From: Phenylobacterium haematophilum
GTDB taxonomy: Bacteria > Pseudomonadota > Alphaproteobacteria > Caulobacterales > Caulobacteraceae
Length of the DNA stretch: 64,000 nt
Direction of reading: 5' to 3'
NCBI RefSeq assembly: GCF_014196295.1
Contig: NZ_JACIDK010000002.1
Coordinates: 124,001 to 188,000 of the forward strand
Every line of letters starts with the position of its first letter. Within the stretch, counting starts at the first letter, position 1. The notes below the pieces were generated by a model. It was given only the letters and a program-made list of their open reading frames with translations. It did not search any database and was not told the origin of the DNA. The translations under genes were made by a program, and so were the position numbers. Below are positions 44,660 to 52,107 of the stretch, in pieces.

Positions 44660-45133
44660 ATGGAAATGCCGCCTCCGACGATATCCTCTCCGCCATACAT
44701 CCAGCGGCAAGCTGAAACTGTTGCAGACGATATCGCGGCCGTCGCCGCACTCGATGTCGCTTACCAAGCGGCGGTCAAAGCCAACGACGTCGCGGCGATG
44801 GACGCCATTCTGCATGCCCAATATGCCCTCGTTCTTGGCAACGGGACGATCGTCTCCAGAGACGATCTGTTGCGGGAGGCCGCTTCGGGCGACTACGTCT
44901 ACGAGGTTCAGGATGAGGACCCGGGAACGCAAACAGTGCGAGTGTGGGGCGATACCGCGGTGGTCACCGCTCGCCTGCGCATCAAAGGCGAATATCGGGG
45001 CGCGCCGTTCGACCGTACGCTTTGGTTTAGCGATACCTACGTTCGAACCGAGCAAGGGTGGCGTTACGCTTTCGCGCAGGCCTCGTTGCCGCTTCCGGAA
45101 AGGGCTGAGCAAGTGCTCTCGGCCGAGGACTGA
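44660..45133 (+). CDS. DUF4440/NTF2-like protein
   Basis: A 157-aa NTF2-fold protein: AALDVAYQAAVKANDVAAMD, then LHAQYALVLGNGTIVSRDDL, TQTVRVWGDTAVVTARLRIK and LWFSDTYVRTEQGWRYAFAQ, the DUF4440 pattern of a cone-shaped barrel. No catalytic residue is certain. It precedes the binding-protein-like gene by about 40 bp on the same strand. Confidence 0.85.
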   Translation: MEMPPPTISSPPYIQRQAETVADDIAAVAALDVAYQAAVKANDVAAMDAILHAQYALVLGNGTIVSRDDLLREAASGDYVYEVQDEDPGTQTVRVWGDTAVVTARLRIKGEYRGAPFDRTLWFSDTYVRTEQGWRYAFAQASLPLPERAEQVLSAED

Positions 45134-45174
45134 GGTCTTTACAGGGTACGAGAGGCGGGCTGATAGCGTGGTCT

Positions 45175-46272
45175 ATGTCGACAAGCCTCCCATCCATTCC
45201 GATCGGCGTCCTCATCCCGATGACCCCCCCGGGATGGGTCGAAGCAGGGCGACATCTTCTCGCCGGCTTTGAACTCGCCGTCGAAGACATCAACAAGGCG
45301 GGAGGGGTTAGCGGCCGCGCCATGGAGCTTCTGGTACGCGACTCCGCCGGCGATGCCGACAACGTCGAGGCCGCGGTGCGCGACGTCGACAAGCTCGGCA
45401 TTGTCGCGCTCGCGGGAGAATTCCATAGCGTCGCTGCGCGCCGGGCAGCGTCGACCGCGATCGCACTCGGTCTTCCGTTTCTGTGTTCGTCGGCGGTCAT
45501 TGACGAGCTGACTGCAGAGGTCACGGATTGGGTCGCGCGGCTTGCCCCGCCTCAGTCGAAGGGGTGGCGCGATTACGCGGAATTCCTCCTTCAGGAGGGT
45601 CACGCACGAATAGCGGTCGTGAGCGCGCAAAGTCCGTATTGGCAGGCCGGCATCCGCATCTTGCGAGACAATGTCCGACCAAGGGGAGGCGAGGTGATTG
45701 AACTGATCTCCAGTCCAGACGATCCATCGGAGATCTGCAATCAGATCGCGGCCTGCCGCGCCACAGCTCTGCTGCTGTTGGTGGGCTATCCCGAGCCCGC
45801 CATTTCGATCGTAGAGGCCATACGGGCCGACGTCAGGCTCCGGGCTGTCTTGATCGGCGCACCGGCCGGACAGCCTGAATTCCCCTCCTGGGAAACACTG
45901 CTGAGGGGTGACGGCGCCGCCATCCCCTTCCTGCAATACCGACCCGAGCGGCTCACCCAATTGGGTCAGCGTGTCGAGGTGGAGCTGCATCGTCGCCTCA
46001 ACGAAGCGCCGTCGTTCGTGGCGCTTGAGGGATACGATTCCATCATCGTGTTGGCAGACATTCTCCGCACCGTGGGCGTCGCTCGTTTCAACATCGCAAG
46101 CTCTTGGGCGAGTGCTCGCTCCGAGGGGACGCGCGGGACCGTGCAGTTCACGCAAGCGCCAGGCAGTCCCATTTGGCAATGGACGTCGGCGCCTGTCCAA
46201 ATTGCCGATCGCGATCCTGCTGCACCCACCCGCTTTCGCAGACTCTACCCTGAGCAGGCGGCGTCCCCTTAG
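45175..46272 (+). CDS. Periplasmic-binding-protein-like (Leu/amide type), no signal peptide
   Basis: A 365-aa type I periplasmic binding fold of the branched-chain amino-acid/amide group: IPIGVLIPMTPPGWVEAGRH, then AVEDINKAGGVSGRAMELLV, VALAGEFHSVAARRAASTAI and FVALEGYDSIIVLADILRTV. There is no signal peptide and no ABC permease or ATPase beside it, so it may be a cytosolic ligand sensor, as AmiC is for amidase operons. It ends at TAG just before a 2OG-oxygenase gene. Confidence 0.8.
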   Translation: MSTSLPSIPIGVLIPMTPPGWVEAGRHLLAGFELAVEDINKAGGVSGRAMELLVRDSAGDADNVEAAVRDVDKLGIVALAGEFHSVAARRAASTAIALGLPFLCSSAVIDELTAEVTDWVARLAPPQSKGWRDYAEFLLQEGHARIAVVSAQSPYWQAGIRILRDNVRPRGGEVIELISSPDDPSEICNQIAACRATALLLLVGYPEPAISIVEAIRADVRLRAVLIGAPAGQPEFPSWETLLRGDGAAIPFLQYRPERLTQLGQRVEVELHRRLNEAPSFVALEGYDSIIVLADILRTVGVARFNIASSWASARSEGTRGTVQFTQAPGSPIWQWTSAPVQIADRDPAAPTRFRRLYPEQAASP

Positions 46273-46407
46273 CAAGCGACGCCAGCCGGGCGTCCAGGTT
46301 CGCCAGAATCACCGCTGTCGGCCAGCGACATCGACCTTCCCACGCTCAGCAGAGCGATCTACCCACAAGGCGCCGATGACGGCTTTGAACCAGTCCGGGA
46401 CGACCGC

Positions 46408-47007
46408 ATGCCGACCAAATCCTTGTTCGTTACCAAGCTTCATGTCGGCGAGCTCACCGATGCAGAGATGCTGTCCGAACTCCGCATCGCAGTCCGAGCA
46501 ATCGCAGATAGTGACGAAGCCGGACAGCGCTGGAGCAGGCAGTTCGACTACCGTGGCTATTGCAGTTGCGCGAGCCTCAATGAGCTGCATCGCCGGGATG
46601 ACGTCTTTGGCCGCCTAGGTGAGTGGCTCACGGAGCAAGCCGAAGCCTTCAGCAAAGAATGCGCTTTCGTGAATGACCGGCCACCCCGCCTCGAACGGAT
46701 GTGGATCAACCTTATTAAGCCTGGAGGCTATCAGCGCAGCCACCTGCATTTCCGCAGCATTCTCAGCGGGGTGCTCTACATCGATGCGCCCGAAGGCTCC
46801 GGGTCGTTGTGTTTCGAGGACCCGCGGTTGCCTATGATGATGGCGGCCCCGTTGCGATCCGACGGTGCGCCCGCCGATCTGCATAGTTACGTGACTGAGC
46901 CCGCAAAAGTCGGCGGCCTGCTCATGTGGGAAAGTTGGCTACGCCATGAGGTGCTGACCGGGCCCGCCTCGGAGGACCGCGCCAGTCTTGTCTTCGACTT
47001 CGTCTGA
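46408..47007 (+). CDS. 2-oxoglutarate/Fe(II) oxygenase (TIGR02466 type)
   Basis: A 199-aa protein. The family pattern is LERMWINLIKPGGYQRSHLH (HxH at His112 and His114), then SILSGVLYIDAPEGSGSLCF, and WESWLRHEVLTGPASEDRAS (His180 and the following Arg for 2-oxoglutarate). It hydroxylates or oxidises an unknown substrate. The reading frame is open back to the stop of the upstream gene, so an extended start cannot be excluded, but ATG at 46408 matches the family start. Confidence 0.8.
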   Translation: MPTKSLFVTKLHVGELTDAEMLSELRIAVRAIADSDEAGQRWSRQFDYRGYCSCASLNELHRRDDVFGRLGEWLTEQAEAFSKECAFVNDRPPRLERMWINLIKPGGYQRSHLHFRSILSGVLYIDAPEGSGSLCFEDPRLPMMMAAPLRSDGAPADLHSYVTEPAKVGGLLMWESWLRHEVLTGPASEDRASLVFDFV

Positions 47008-47109
47008 ACCCGTCGCATGCCCGCAAGCACCCCATTGCCGTGTTCAGCACGGATCACCGATCGATTACCCCCAACGTTTCGCGAAACCCCGCTGTCTCAA
47101 AGAACGGGC

Positions 47110-47505
47110 TCACCCGTCGTGACAGCAAAAGCTTAGCTTGTTGCCATCGGGATCACGAACATACGCCCCATAGAACAAGGGATGATATGCCTCGCGTACA
47201 CCGGGCGCTCCCTCATCGACCGCGCCCCGCTCAAGCGCCACTCGATACGCCTCATCGACGTCGGCTCGACTCAACGCCAGAAACGCCACCATCGTACCGT
47301 TGCCCACTGTGCTGGTGCGGCCGTTCTCGGGCCGAGTGATGATGAACAGCGGTCTACCTGCCGAGGGTCGCCCCCAATAAGCCCAGACGTGCCCCTCTGC
47401 GGTTGGCCGATCCCGACGTTCCATTCCTAGCGCAGCCATGACCGGTTCGTAGAACTGCAGCGCGCGATCGAGATCATTGGTGCCAAGTGTCACGTGCGAA
47501 AGCAT
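47110..47505 (-). CDS. VOC-superfamily (glyoxalase-like) protein
   Basis: A 131-aa single VOC domain: MLSHVTLGTNDLDRALQFYE, then VWAYWGRPSAGRPLFIITRP, FLALSRADVDEAYRVALERG and FYGAYVRDPDGNKLSFCCHD. The metal ligands at the start (His4) and in the end strand (the D/E position near NKLSF) are only partly conserved. Glyoxalase, dioxygenase or resistance functions are possible. ATG at 47505 follows GAGGGGG; the gene lies 14 bp downstream of the Lrp gene on the same strand. Confidence 0.85.
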   Translation of the reverse strand: MLSHVTLGTNDLDRALQFYEPVMAALGMERRDRPTAEGHVWAYWGRPSAGRPLFIITRPENGRTSTVGNGTMVAFLALSRADVDEAYRVALERGAVDEGAPGVREAYHPLFYGAYVRDPDGNKLSFCCHDG

Positions 47506-47519
47506 GGTCGCCCCCTCTG

Positions 47520-48011
47520 TCAGGTCGCGTCTCGAGGGCTGTGATAGTTCGGCAACCTGTCGCGCCGACGGGCCTCGAAGACGATGGATGTTTCGATACG
47601 GGTGACGCCGGGCCGGCTCGTAAATTGATCGAGCGCCACGTCTTTCAAATGGAGCGTGTCGCGGACGGCGACATGCACGACCAGGTCGTAGCGCCCCGTG
47701 ACTAGGTAAGCCGATCGCACTTCCGGGATCTCGGTGACATCCCGAAGGAAATCGTCGACCGTCTGACGCTTGTGCTTGGTCAGCCCGATCATGAGTAACG
47801 CCTCGAGACCGATGCCAAAAACCTTTGGATCGGCTTCCGCGTGCAGACCCTTCAGCGCGCCAGTCTCCCACAACCGGCGAATGCGTTGATGTGCGGAGGA
47901 TGGGGCTAGGCCAACTTCCGCAGCGATCGCTTTGACCGTCGTGCGCGCGTCTTCCTGCAGAATGCCCAGAATGGCGAAATCTATTCGGTCAAGTTCGATG
48001 ATATGCCTCAA
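47520..48011 (-). CDS. Lrp/AsnC-family regulator
   Basis: A 163-aa Lrp-type protein: ELDRIDFAILGILQEDARTT, then IAAEVGLAPSSAHQRIRRLW, followed by the RAM ligand domain (MIGLTKHKRQTVDDFLRDV, SAYLVTGRYDLVVHVAVRDT). It is divergent from the PhyH gene across an 81-bp promoter region with a dyad, and it precedes the VOC gene in the same direction. It probably controls both. The amino-acid or metabolite effector is unknown. Confidence 0.9.
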   Translation of the reverse strand: MRHIIELDRIDFAILGILQEDARTTVKAIAAEVGLAPSSAHQRIRRLWETGALKGLHAEADPKVFGIGLEALLMIGLTKHKRQTVDDFLRDVTEIPEVRSAYLVTGRYDLVVHVAVRDTLHLKDVALDQFTSRPGVTRIETSIVFEARRRDRLPNYHSPRDAT

Positions 48012-48022
48012 ATGCCATAATT

Positions 48023-48036
48023 CGTTCGTTTGAACG
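48023..48036. promoter_or_regulatory. Dyad in the Lrp / PhyH divergent region
   Basis: The 14-bp inverted repeat cgttcgtttgaacg (arms cgttc / gaacg) lies just upstream of the Lrp start in the 81-bp divergent gap. It is a likely operator for the Lrp-type regulator. Confidence 0.4.
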
Positions 48037-48092
48037 CAAGATGAAGCAGCCTCTATACGTCAACAGAAGGAAATCTACATAGGAAAATCGCG

Positions 48093-48977
48093 ATGTCGCC
48101 GCTTGCCATGAACCGGTTGGAAACACTCTCCGACGTGCAGGTGGAGCAGTTTCGCGAGGAGGGTTTCCTCGCAGTTGAGAACGTCTTGCCTATGACGGCG
48201 GTCGAACAACTCCGCTCCCGCTTTGAACCGCTCTTCGCCGGAGACTTTGATACGGGCGTTTACCCGGACGAGTGGTACTGGCGAGAGGAACTGAGCAAAC
48301 CTGACGTGACGCGGCACATGGCGAATGCCTGGAAGGCTGATCTCACGATCGCCGCGCTCAGCCTGTCTCAAGACCTTGGCAAAGCCGCCTGCCGTCTCAC
48401 CGGGTGGCCAAGCGCAAAGCTCGGACAGGACACGATCTGGTGGAAGCCGCCCGGTGGGAAGCCGATCGCGTATCACCAAGACACGTCATTCATGGACTTC
48501 CTTGATCCCCAAGAGACGATCACCTTCTGGTTCGCCCTCGACGATGTGACCCGCCAAACCGGAACCCTTGAATACGCTCGCGGGTCACACAAATGGCCTT
48601 GCACGCCGATGCCTTCCAGCTTCCATGCGGCAGGGGATTATCGCGGCCAACTTCGCGCTGCCGCCCACGCCGCGAGCGCACCGATGCCAGACATATACTA
48701 TGCCGAGGTTCCGGCGGGGTCCGTCGTCATCCACGCCGGTGAAACCTGGCATGGGTCCGGACCTAACGGCTCCACCGGCCAAATGCGCCGGTCGATCGGG
48801 GTTCATCTCGTTTCCGGCCAAGCTCGATTTTCTGATCGGCGCGGAGGTTACATCTACCGGCGCTATCAGATCAGCGGCGACGCCGGCCTCAACGAGAGCT
48901 TCTTCCCGATGCTGTGGTCCGCCGTCGGCGCGAGAACAACCTGGCTGGACGACTACTGCACGTCGGGCACGCGCTAG
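48093..48977 (+). CDS. Phytanoyl-CoA dioxygenase-family protein
   Basis: A 294-aa PhyH-type 2OG/Fe(II) oxygenase. The N-terminus is VQVEQFREEGFLAVENVLPM. Iron ligands are in GKPIAYHQDTSFMDF (His128, Asp130) and VIHAGETWHGSGPN (His220), and Arg232/233 probably binds 2-oxoglutarate (TGQMRRSIGVHLV). Members hydroxylate acyl-CoAs, ectoine, amino acids or natural products. It is divergent from an Lrp-type regulator and is the last cargo gene before the tRNA-Arg region. Confidence 0.88.
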   Translation: MSPLAMNRLETLSDVQVEQFREEGFLAVENVLPMTAVEQLRSRFEPLFAGDFDTGVYPDEWYWREELSKPDVTRHMANAWKADLTIAALSLSQDLGKAACRLTGWPSAKLGQDTIWWKPPGGKPIAYHQDTSFMDFLDPQETITFWFALDDVTRQTGTLEYARGSHKWPCTPMPSSFHAAGDYRGQLRAAAHAASAPMPDIYYAEVPAGSVVIHAGETWHGSGPNGSTGQMRRSIGVHLVSGQARFSDRRGGYIYRRYQISGDAGLNESFFPMLWSAVGARTTWLDDYCTSGTR

Positions 48978-49020
48978 ACAGTCGAGGTCCGGGGCTGCCT
49001 TGTCGACATTTGACGGTAGC

Positions 49021-49097
49021 TGGCGCACCCGACACGATTCGAACGTGTGGCCTCCACCTTCGGAGGGTGGCGCTCTATCCAGCTGAGCTACGGGTGC
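49021..49097 (-). tRNA. tRNA-Arg (anticodon CCG)
   Basis: A full 77-nt cloverleaf reads on the minus strand: acceptor GCACCCG / CGGGTGC, D stem GCTC / GAGC, anticodon stem CCACC / GGTGG with loop CTCCGAA (anticodon CCG, decoding CGG), and T stem ACACG / CGTGT. Discriminator G and encoded CCA complete the 3' end. All stems pair, so it is probably functional. Its anticodon stem and variable loop differ from those of the 3' fragment at 49336-49384, so it is not a simple duplicate. It is probably carried by the element. Confidence 0.93.
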
Positions 49098-49108
49098 AGT
49101 CCGCCGTC

Positions 49109-49136
49109 CCTACATGGATCGACGGTCGCCGGTCAA
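49109..49136 (-). promoter_or_regulatory. Putative promoter of the tRNA-Arg gene
   Basis: On the minus strand, TTGACC (49131-49136) is followed after 16 nt by TGTAGG (49109-49114), about a dozen bases before the mature 5' end at 49097. The -35 box is good and the -10 is weak. Such TTGAC boxes are usual for alphaproteobacterial tRNA genes. Confidence 0.4.
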
Positions 49137-49213
49137 CGCAAACCAGTGTGGGCCGATGCCAGTTCACCGCATTTCCGGCGGCTTGTCTCTGCGACGTCCG
49201 AAGCGTAGCAAAC

Positions 49214-49300
49214 TGCTTCCGTGGTGCTTCCGTGAGGATAAACCTGACCTTCGCGCCTACCGCTCGTTATAGGCTAAGCGCCTGAAAAATCGCCTAAAAC
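49214..49300. repeat. Short direct repeats near the element end
   Basis: The sequence tgcttccgtg occurs at 49214-49223 and 49225-49234 (11-bp period), and cgcctgaaaa / cgcctaaaac occur at 49279-49288 and 49291-49300 (12-bp period). Both lie within 125 bp of the tRNA-like fragment. Helical-phase repeats beside an attachment site fit arm-type integrase or accessory-protein sites. Confidence 0.4.
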
Positions 49301-49335
49301 ATTCCATGCAGATGGGCGGAAAAGTGCTTGACGTC

Positions 49336-49384
49336 TGCCCTCCGAAGGCAAAGGTCACACGTTCGAATCGTGTCGGGTGCGCCA
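49336..49384 (+). other. Attachment site: displaced 3' half of tRNA-Arg(CCG)
   Basis: The + strand reads TGCCCTCCGAAGG, then CAAAGGTC, then a 29-nt stretch identical to the T arm, acceptor and CCA of the tRNA at 49021-49097. The upstream half of a tRNA is missing, so this is not a gene. Its anticodon-stem sequence (TGCC / GGCA) fits the usual alphaproteobacterial tRNA-Arg(CCG), suggesting that it is the host's own 3' end displaced by integration (attR). Chromosomal genes follow. Confidence 0.75.
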
Positions 49385-49527
49385 GCGTTTCTCTTGTAAA
49401 TCATGTGGATGGTCCGCGGTTAGGCGGAGACCCGCGCATTGTCGACCACCCGATTTTTTTTGATCGGCAGGACGCCGGCGCGTGGTGAGGGGCCAGCGGA
49501 AAGCGATAGGGTCCTGGGAGCCCGCGG

Positions 49528-50847
49528 CTAGGTCGCAACCTCGAGGCGCGGGGGCCGCGTCAGTTCGAGATGGATCAGGCCCCGCTCCGGGCGGGTGATC
49601 CGCACGGGGGCCTCCTTCTCATCGAGGCGCCGGCGGAGCAGGATGAGCCGGGCCTCCAAATTGTCCTTTAGTTCCGGCAGGCGGAGGGCGCCGTCCAGGC
49701 GAAGTTCGCGGTTGCTGAATTCGGTTCGCCCGGACTCGGCGTGCAGCTTCAGGAGATGGAACAGCAGCCGACCGGGCACGCCCTTGATCAGGTAGACGTC
49801 GTCGATGAACAGGCTGTCGTCGAAACTGTGGTAGCGGACGTGGAAGGGTCGGCCGGCCGGCGCCGGCGCCTGTCTGCCCCGCCGGGCGCCGGGCGTTTCC
49901 GCCTCGGAGAGACGCAGGCCCCCCGCCAGTTGCAACGCCAGCATGGCCAGAGCGTCTTCGTCCGCGTGGGTGAAACGAAAGCGCCGGGCGTCTTCAGCGA
50001 ACAATACGCCCTGGACGCGCCCGTTGCTGATCATCGGAGCGGCGAGTTGGCTCTGCGGCTCGGCCAGGCCGGGAAGCGGAATCACGCGCTCGCCCGCCTC
50101 GCCGCCCACCGCTGCGGCGTATCGTCGACCCCGGCTCATGTCGTTGATGCGGACGGCACGGGCACTCGCAGCGGCGACGCCTATCGCCCCCTCCCCAATG
50201 CGCGCCTCCGACCCGACGCCGCCGAGGCTGTATCCGCGACTGCCGATGGTCGTCAGCCGTCCGCGCTCCTCATCGGCCAGCAGGACGATGGCGTTCGAAT
50301 AGCCCAACTCGCGCTGAAGGCCGTCGAGCAGGTCGTCGATCATCGCGTCCGGATCACTGGTCTTGGCCAGGCGCATCGCCAAGCGCGCCGCCGCCGAGAG
50401 CAGCGCGTCGCTATCCTGCCCCAGCAGCTCGGCGGCCGGCGGTTCGGGCTGAGCCGGGACGAGCTGGCAGCCTCGCACCCGGTAGATGTCCGCGCTGCGC
50501 AGCAGCCAAGGCACGCCGGGGCCTTCCTGGGCGACGGTCGCGCGTATCTGCGCGTCGATCCGCGAGAACGTGTCGCCGGACTCGACGGCGCGTTCGAACA
50601 CCAGGTCGAGCTCGTACTGCTGGCCGGTGCGGCCGTCGACCACGAGAACGGTCGCCTGTCCCGTCAGCTCCACGTTGCGCGCAGTCTTGGAGAAGAACTG
50701 GTTGGAAAGCGCGACATGCTCATCGTCGACGTAGTGGACCTGGGACAGGTACGAGACGTTTGGGATCCCCTCATCGTCCGAGGTGGCGATGATCGAAGGA
50801 ATGACTCCCTCGAAGCAGTTGCGCAGCGTGCGAAGGGACATGCTCAT
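49528..50847 (-). CDS. PNPOx-like / GAF / winged-helix sensor protein
   Basis: A 439-aa protein with three parts. Residues about 1-130 form an FMN-binding split-barrel (pyridoxamine-phosphate-oxidase-like) domain (LRNCFEGVIPSIIATSDDEG, ALSNQFFSKTARNVELTGQA). Residues about 165-320 are a GAF domain (LQRELGYSNAIVLLADEERG, GEGAIGVAAASARAVRINDM). The C-terminus (FHVRYHSFDDSLFIDDVYLI, LRLPELKDNLEARLILLRRR) looks like a ToxR-type winged helix. A flavin or redox sensing regulator is likely. It starts by ATGA overlap after the smaller PNPOx gene. Confidence 0.75.
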   Translation of the reverse strand: MSMSLRTLRNCFEGVIPSIIATSDDEGIPNVSYLSQVHYVDDEHVALSNQFFSKTARNVELTGQATVLVVDGRTGQQYELDLVFERAVESGDTFSRIDAQIRATVAQEGPGVPWLLRSADIYRVRGCQLVPAQPEPPAAELLGQDSDALLSAAARLAMRLAKTSDPDAMIDDLLDGLQRELGYSNAIVLLADEERGRLTTIGSRGYSLGGVGSEARIGEGAIGVAAASARAVRINDMSRGRRYAAAVGGEAGERVIPLPGLAEPQSQLAAPMISNGRVQGVLFAEDARRFRFTHADEDALAMLALQLAGGLRLSEAETPGARRGRQAPAPAGRPFHVRYHSFDDSLFIDDVYLIKGVPGRLLFHLLKLHAESGRTEFSNRELRLDGALRLPELKDNLEARLILLRRRLDEKEAPVRITRPERGLIHLELTRPPRLEVAT

Positions 50848-51332
50848 GCGGGCGTTCCCGCGCCGGCGTGGGCTGTTCCGGCCCCTGGGCCCGGCGTCTG
50901 CCGAAAGACCGCCATGGGGATCAGGCGCAGCCTGACGAGATCCCGGGGAAGAAGCCAGCAGGCCGCCTGCTGCGCCGTCACACCAAGGTCCAGCAAGGTC
51001 TGGGTCATCCGACCAACATAGCTGTGAGCCAAGTTCACTTCGTCGGCGTCCGCGTCGCCGAATTCGGCCAATCGCGCCTTGACCTGGTAGGTCTGGTAAT
51101 CGGTCGGGTCGCTGAGCGTCACCGCGAACGCCGCGCCGACGCGCAGATCGCCGGTCATCGCCGGCCACTGCGCGCGGGAGACCAGCAGGTCGAGGGTCGA
51201 GCGATCCTCGCCCAGCCGGAGACCGACCCCGCGGCCGATAGCCGGGCGCGAGCCGGGGCCGGGCGTCGCCGCCGTGATCATCACCGAACGCAGCATGAAG
51301 GCCGCCAGATCAGCGTCTATGACCGGTTTCAC
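50844..51332 (-). CDS. PNPOx-family FMN-binding protein
   Basis: About 162 aa: VIDADLAAFMLRSVMITAAT, then IGRGVGLRLGEDRSTLDLLV, VTLSDPTDYQTYQVKARLAE. This is the split-barrel flavin-binding fold of pyridoxamine 5'-phosphate oxidase-like proteins. GTG at 51332 is proposed because GGGGG lies six bases upstream; an ATG at 51395 would add a poorly conserved leader. It is the upstream, overlapping partner of the PNPOx-GAF regulator, so the two probably work as one sensing unit. Confidence 0.75.
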   Translation of the reverse strand: MKPVIDADLAAFMLRSVMITAATPGPGSRPAIGRGVGLRLGEDRSTLDLLVSRAQWPAMTGDLRVGAAFAVTLSDPTDYQTYQVKARLAEFGDADADEVNLAHSYVGRMTQTLLDLGVTAQQAACWLLPRDLVRLRLIPMAVFRQTPGPGAGTAHAGAGTPA

Positions 51333-51649
51333 GTGTCCCCCGTTTCCGCCGGGGGCCGGCGGATAGGATTCTTTTAGGCGACCGAACGCCGTCATAGGAA
51401 GCCTTTAGGAAGCCTCCGCTGGCGTGCGGACATAGACGCAGCGCCACGCCGCATTCCGCGGCACGGGGCGATTTCGCGATGACGGCCGACGGCCACGACC
51501 AGACACCTGACGTCCATTGGAAACCAGTGACGCATGGTCTGCGTCTCGGTCTCGCCTAGCCCCGACTCCTTCCGACCAGATCCGCGTGCAGTTCACCCGA
51601 CCGTCCAAGGCCGGGGCGCCGAACTGCGCGCCGCAATTGGAGCCTATCT

Positions 51650-52087
51650 ATGCAGTGCATGACCTTGATCGCGGCCGCCGCCTTGGCGCTCGGCCTCCCA
51701 GCGGCTGGGGCCGTCGCGCAGACGAGCCTTCTTCCCGGCTACTATGAGATCGTCACCCGCGTCGCCGGTGACCCCGAGCCTGACGTCCAGCATGAGTGCC
51801 TGACCGCCACCGAGGCCAAGACCCAAACGCTCGAACAGGTGCTGGCCGAATGGACCGAAGGCCGGTGCGACTACGCTCAGCGGCAGATCAGCGGCGGCAG
51901 GTTCGTGCTGGCCGGCGCGTGTACGCTCGACGGCTCCAAGACGACGTTCCACCACACCGGGACCTACACGCCGACCTCCTTCAGCGCCAACCTGAGCTCG
52001 CGGACCATGGTCGCCGGTAAGCCTATGGACGTGAAGATCGCCACGACCAGCCGGCGCGTCGCCGCCGCCTGCCCGGCCCGTCGCTGA
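51650..52087 (+). CDS. Secreted DUF3617 protein
   Basis: A 145-aa protein: signal peptide (LIAAAALALGLPAAGAVAQ), then LLPGYYEIVTRVAGDPEPDV and a cysteine pair (HECLTATEA, RCDYAQRQI, GACTLDG, AACPARR) typical of DUF3617. It is periplasmic; function unknown. ATG at 51650 is the first of two close starts. It is 20 bp upstream of another small secreted protein and likely heads the phospholipase operon. Confidence 0.85.
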   Translation: MQCMTLIAAAALALGLPAAGAVAQTSLLPGYYEIVTRVAGDPEPDVQHECLTATEAKTQTLEQVLAEWTEGRCDYAQRQISGGRFVLAGACTLDGSKTTFHHTGTYTPTSFSANLSSRTMVAGKPMDVKIATTSRRVAAACPARR

Positions 52088-52107
52088 TTCTCCAACGGAG
52101 ATTGCCC

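Larger units (their letters stand above)
1..49386. mobile_element. Integrative and conjugative element (trb type), left end outside window
   Basis: The segment holds a complete gene order for a trb-type alphaproteobacterial ICE: DUF736, XRE, DUF2285, RepA, ParA, DUF2840, TraF, transglycosylase, relaxase, TraG, TrbB to TrbI and DUF2274, followed by unrelated cargo. It stops at a duplicated tRNA-Arg 3' end (49336-49384), after which gene content changes to chromosomal type. No integrase is visible, so the integrase end is inferred to lie left of position 1. A chromosomal island that has lost its integrase is the alternative. Confidence 0.8.

Noticed and set aside
44451-44750. 99-codon minus-strand frame between the response regulator and NTF2 genes
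   Set aside because: No clear ribosome site or family; it overlaps two confident plus-strand genes.
45139-46275. 378-codon minus-strand ORF over the binding-protein-like gene
   Set aside because: Its product is Arg-rich with no recognisable fold, while the plus-strand frame is a coherent binding-protein fold.
47076-47087. 12-bp palindrome gtttcgcgaaac between convergent genes
   Set aside because: Possible bidirectional terminator or binding site, but too short and without a T-tract to call.
49336-49384. Second functional tRNA-Arg gene
   Set aside because: Only the anticodon-loop-to-CCA half is present; the upstream bases do not form an acceptor or D arm.
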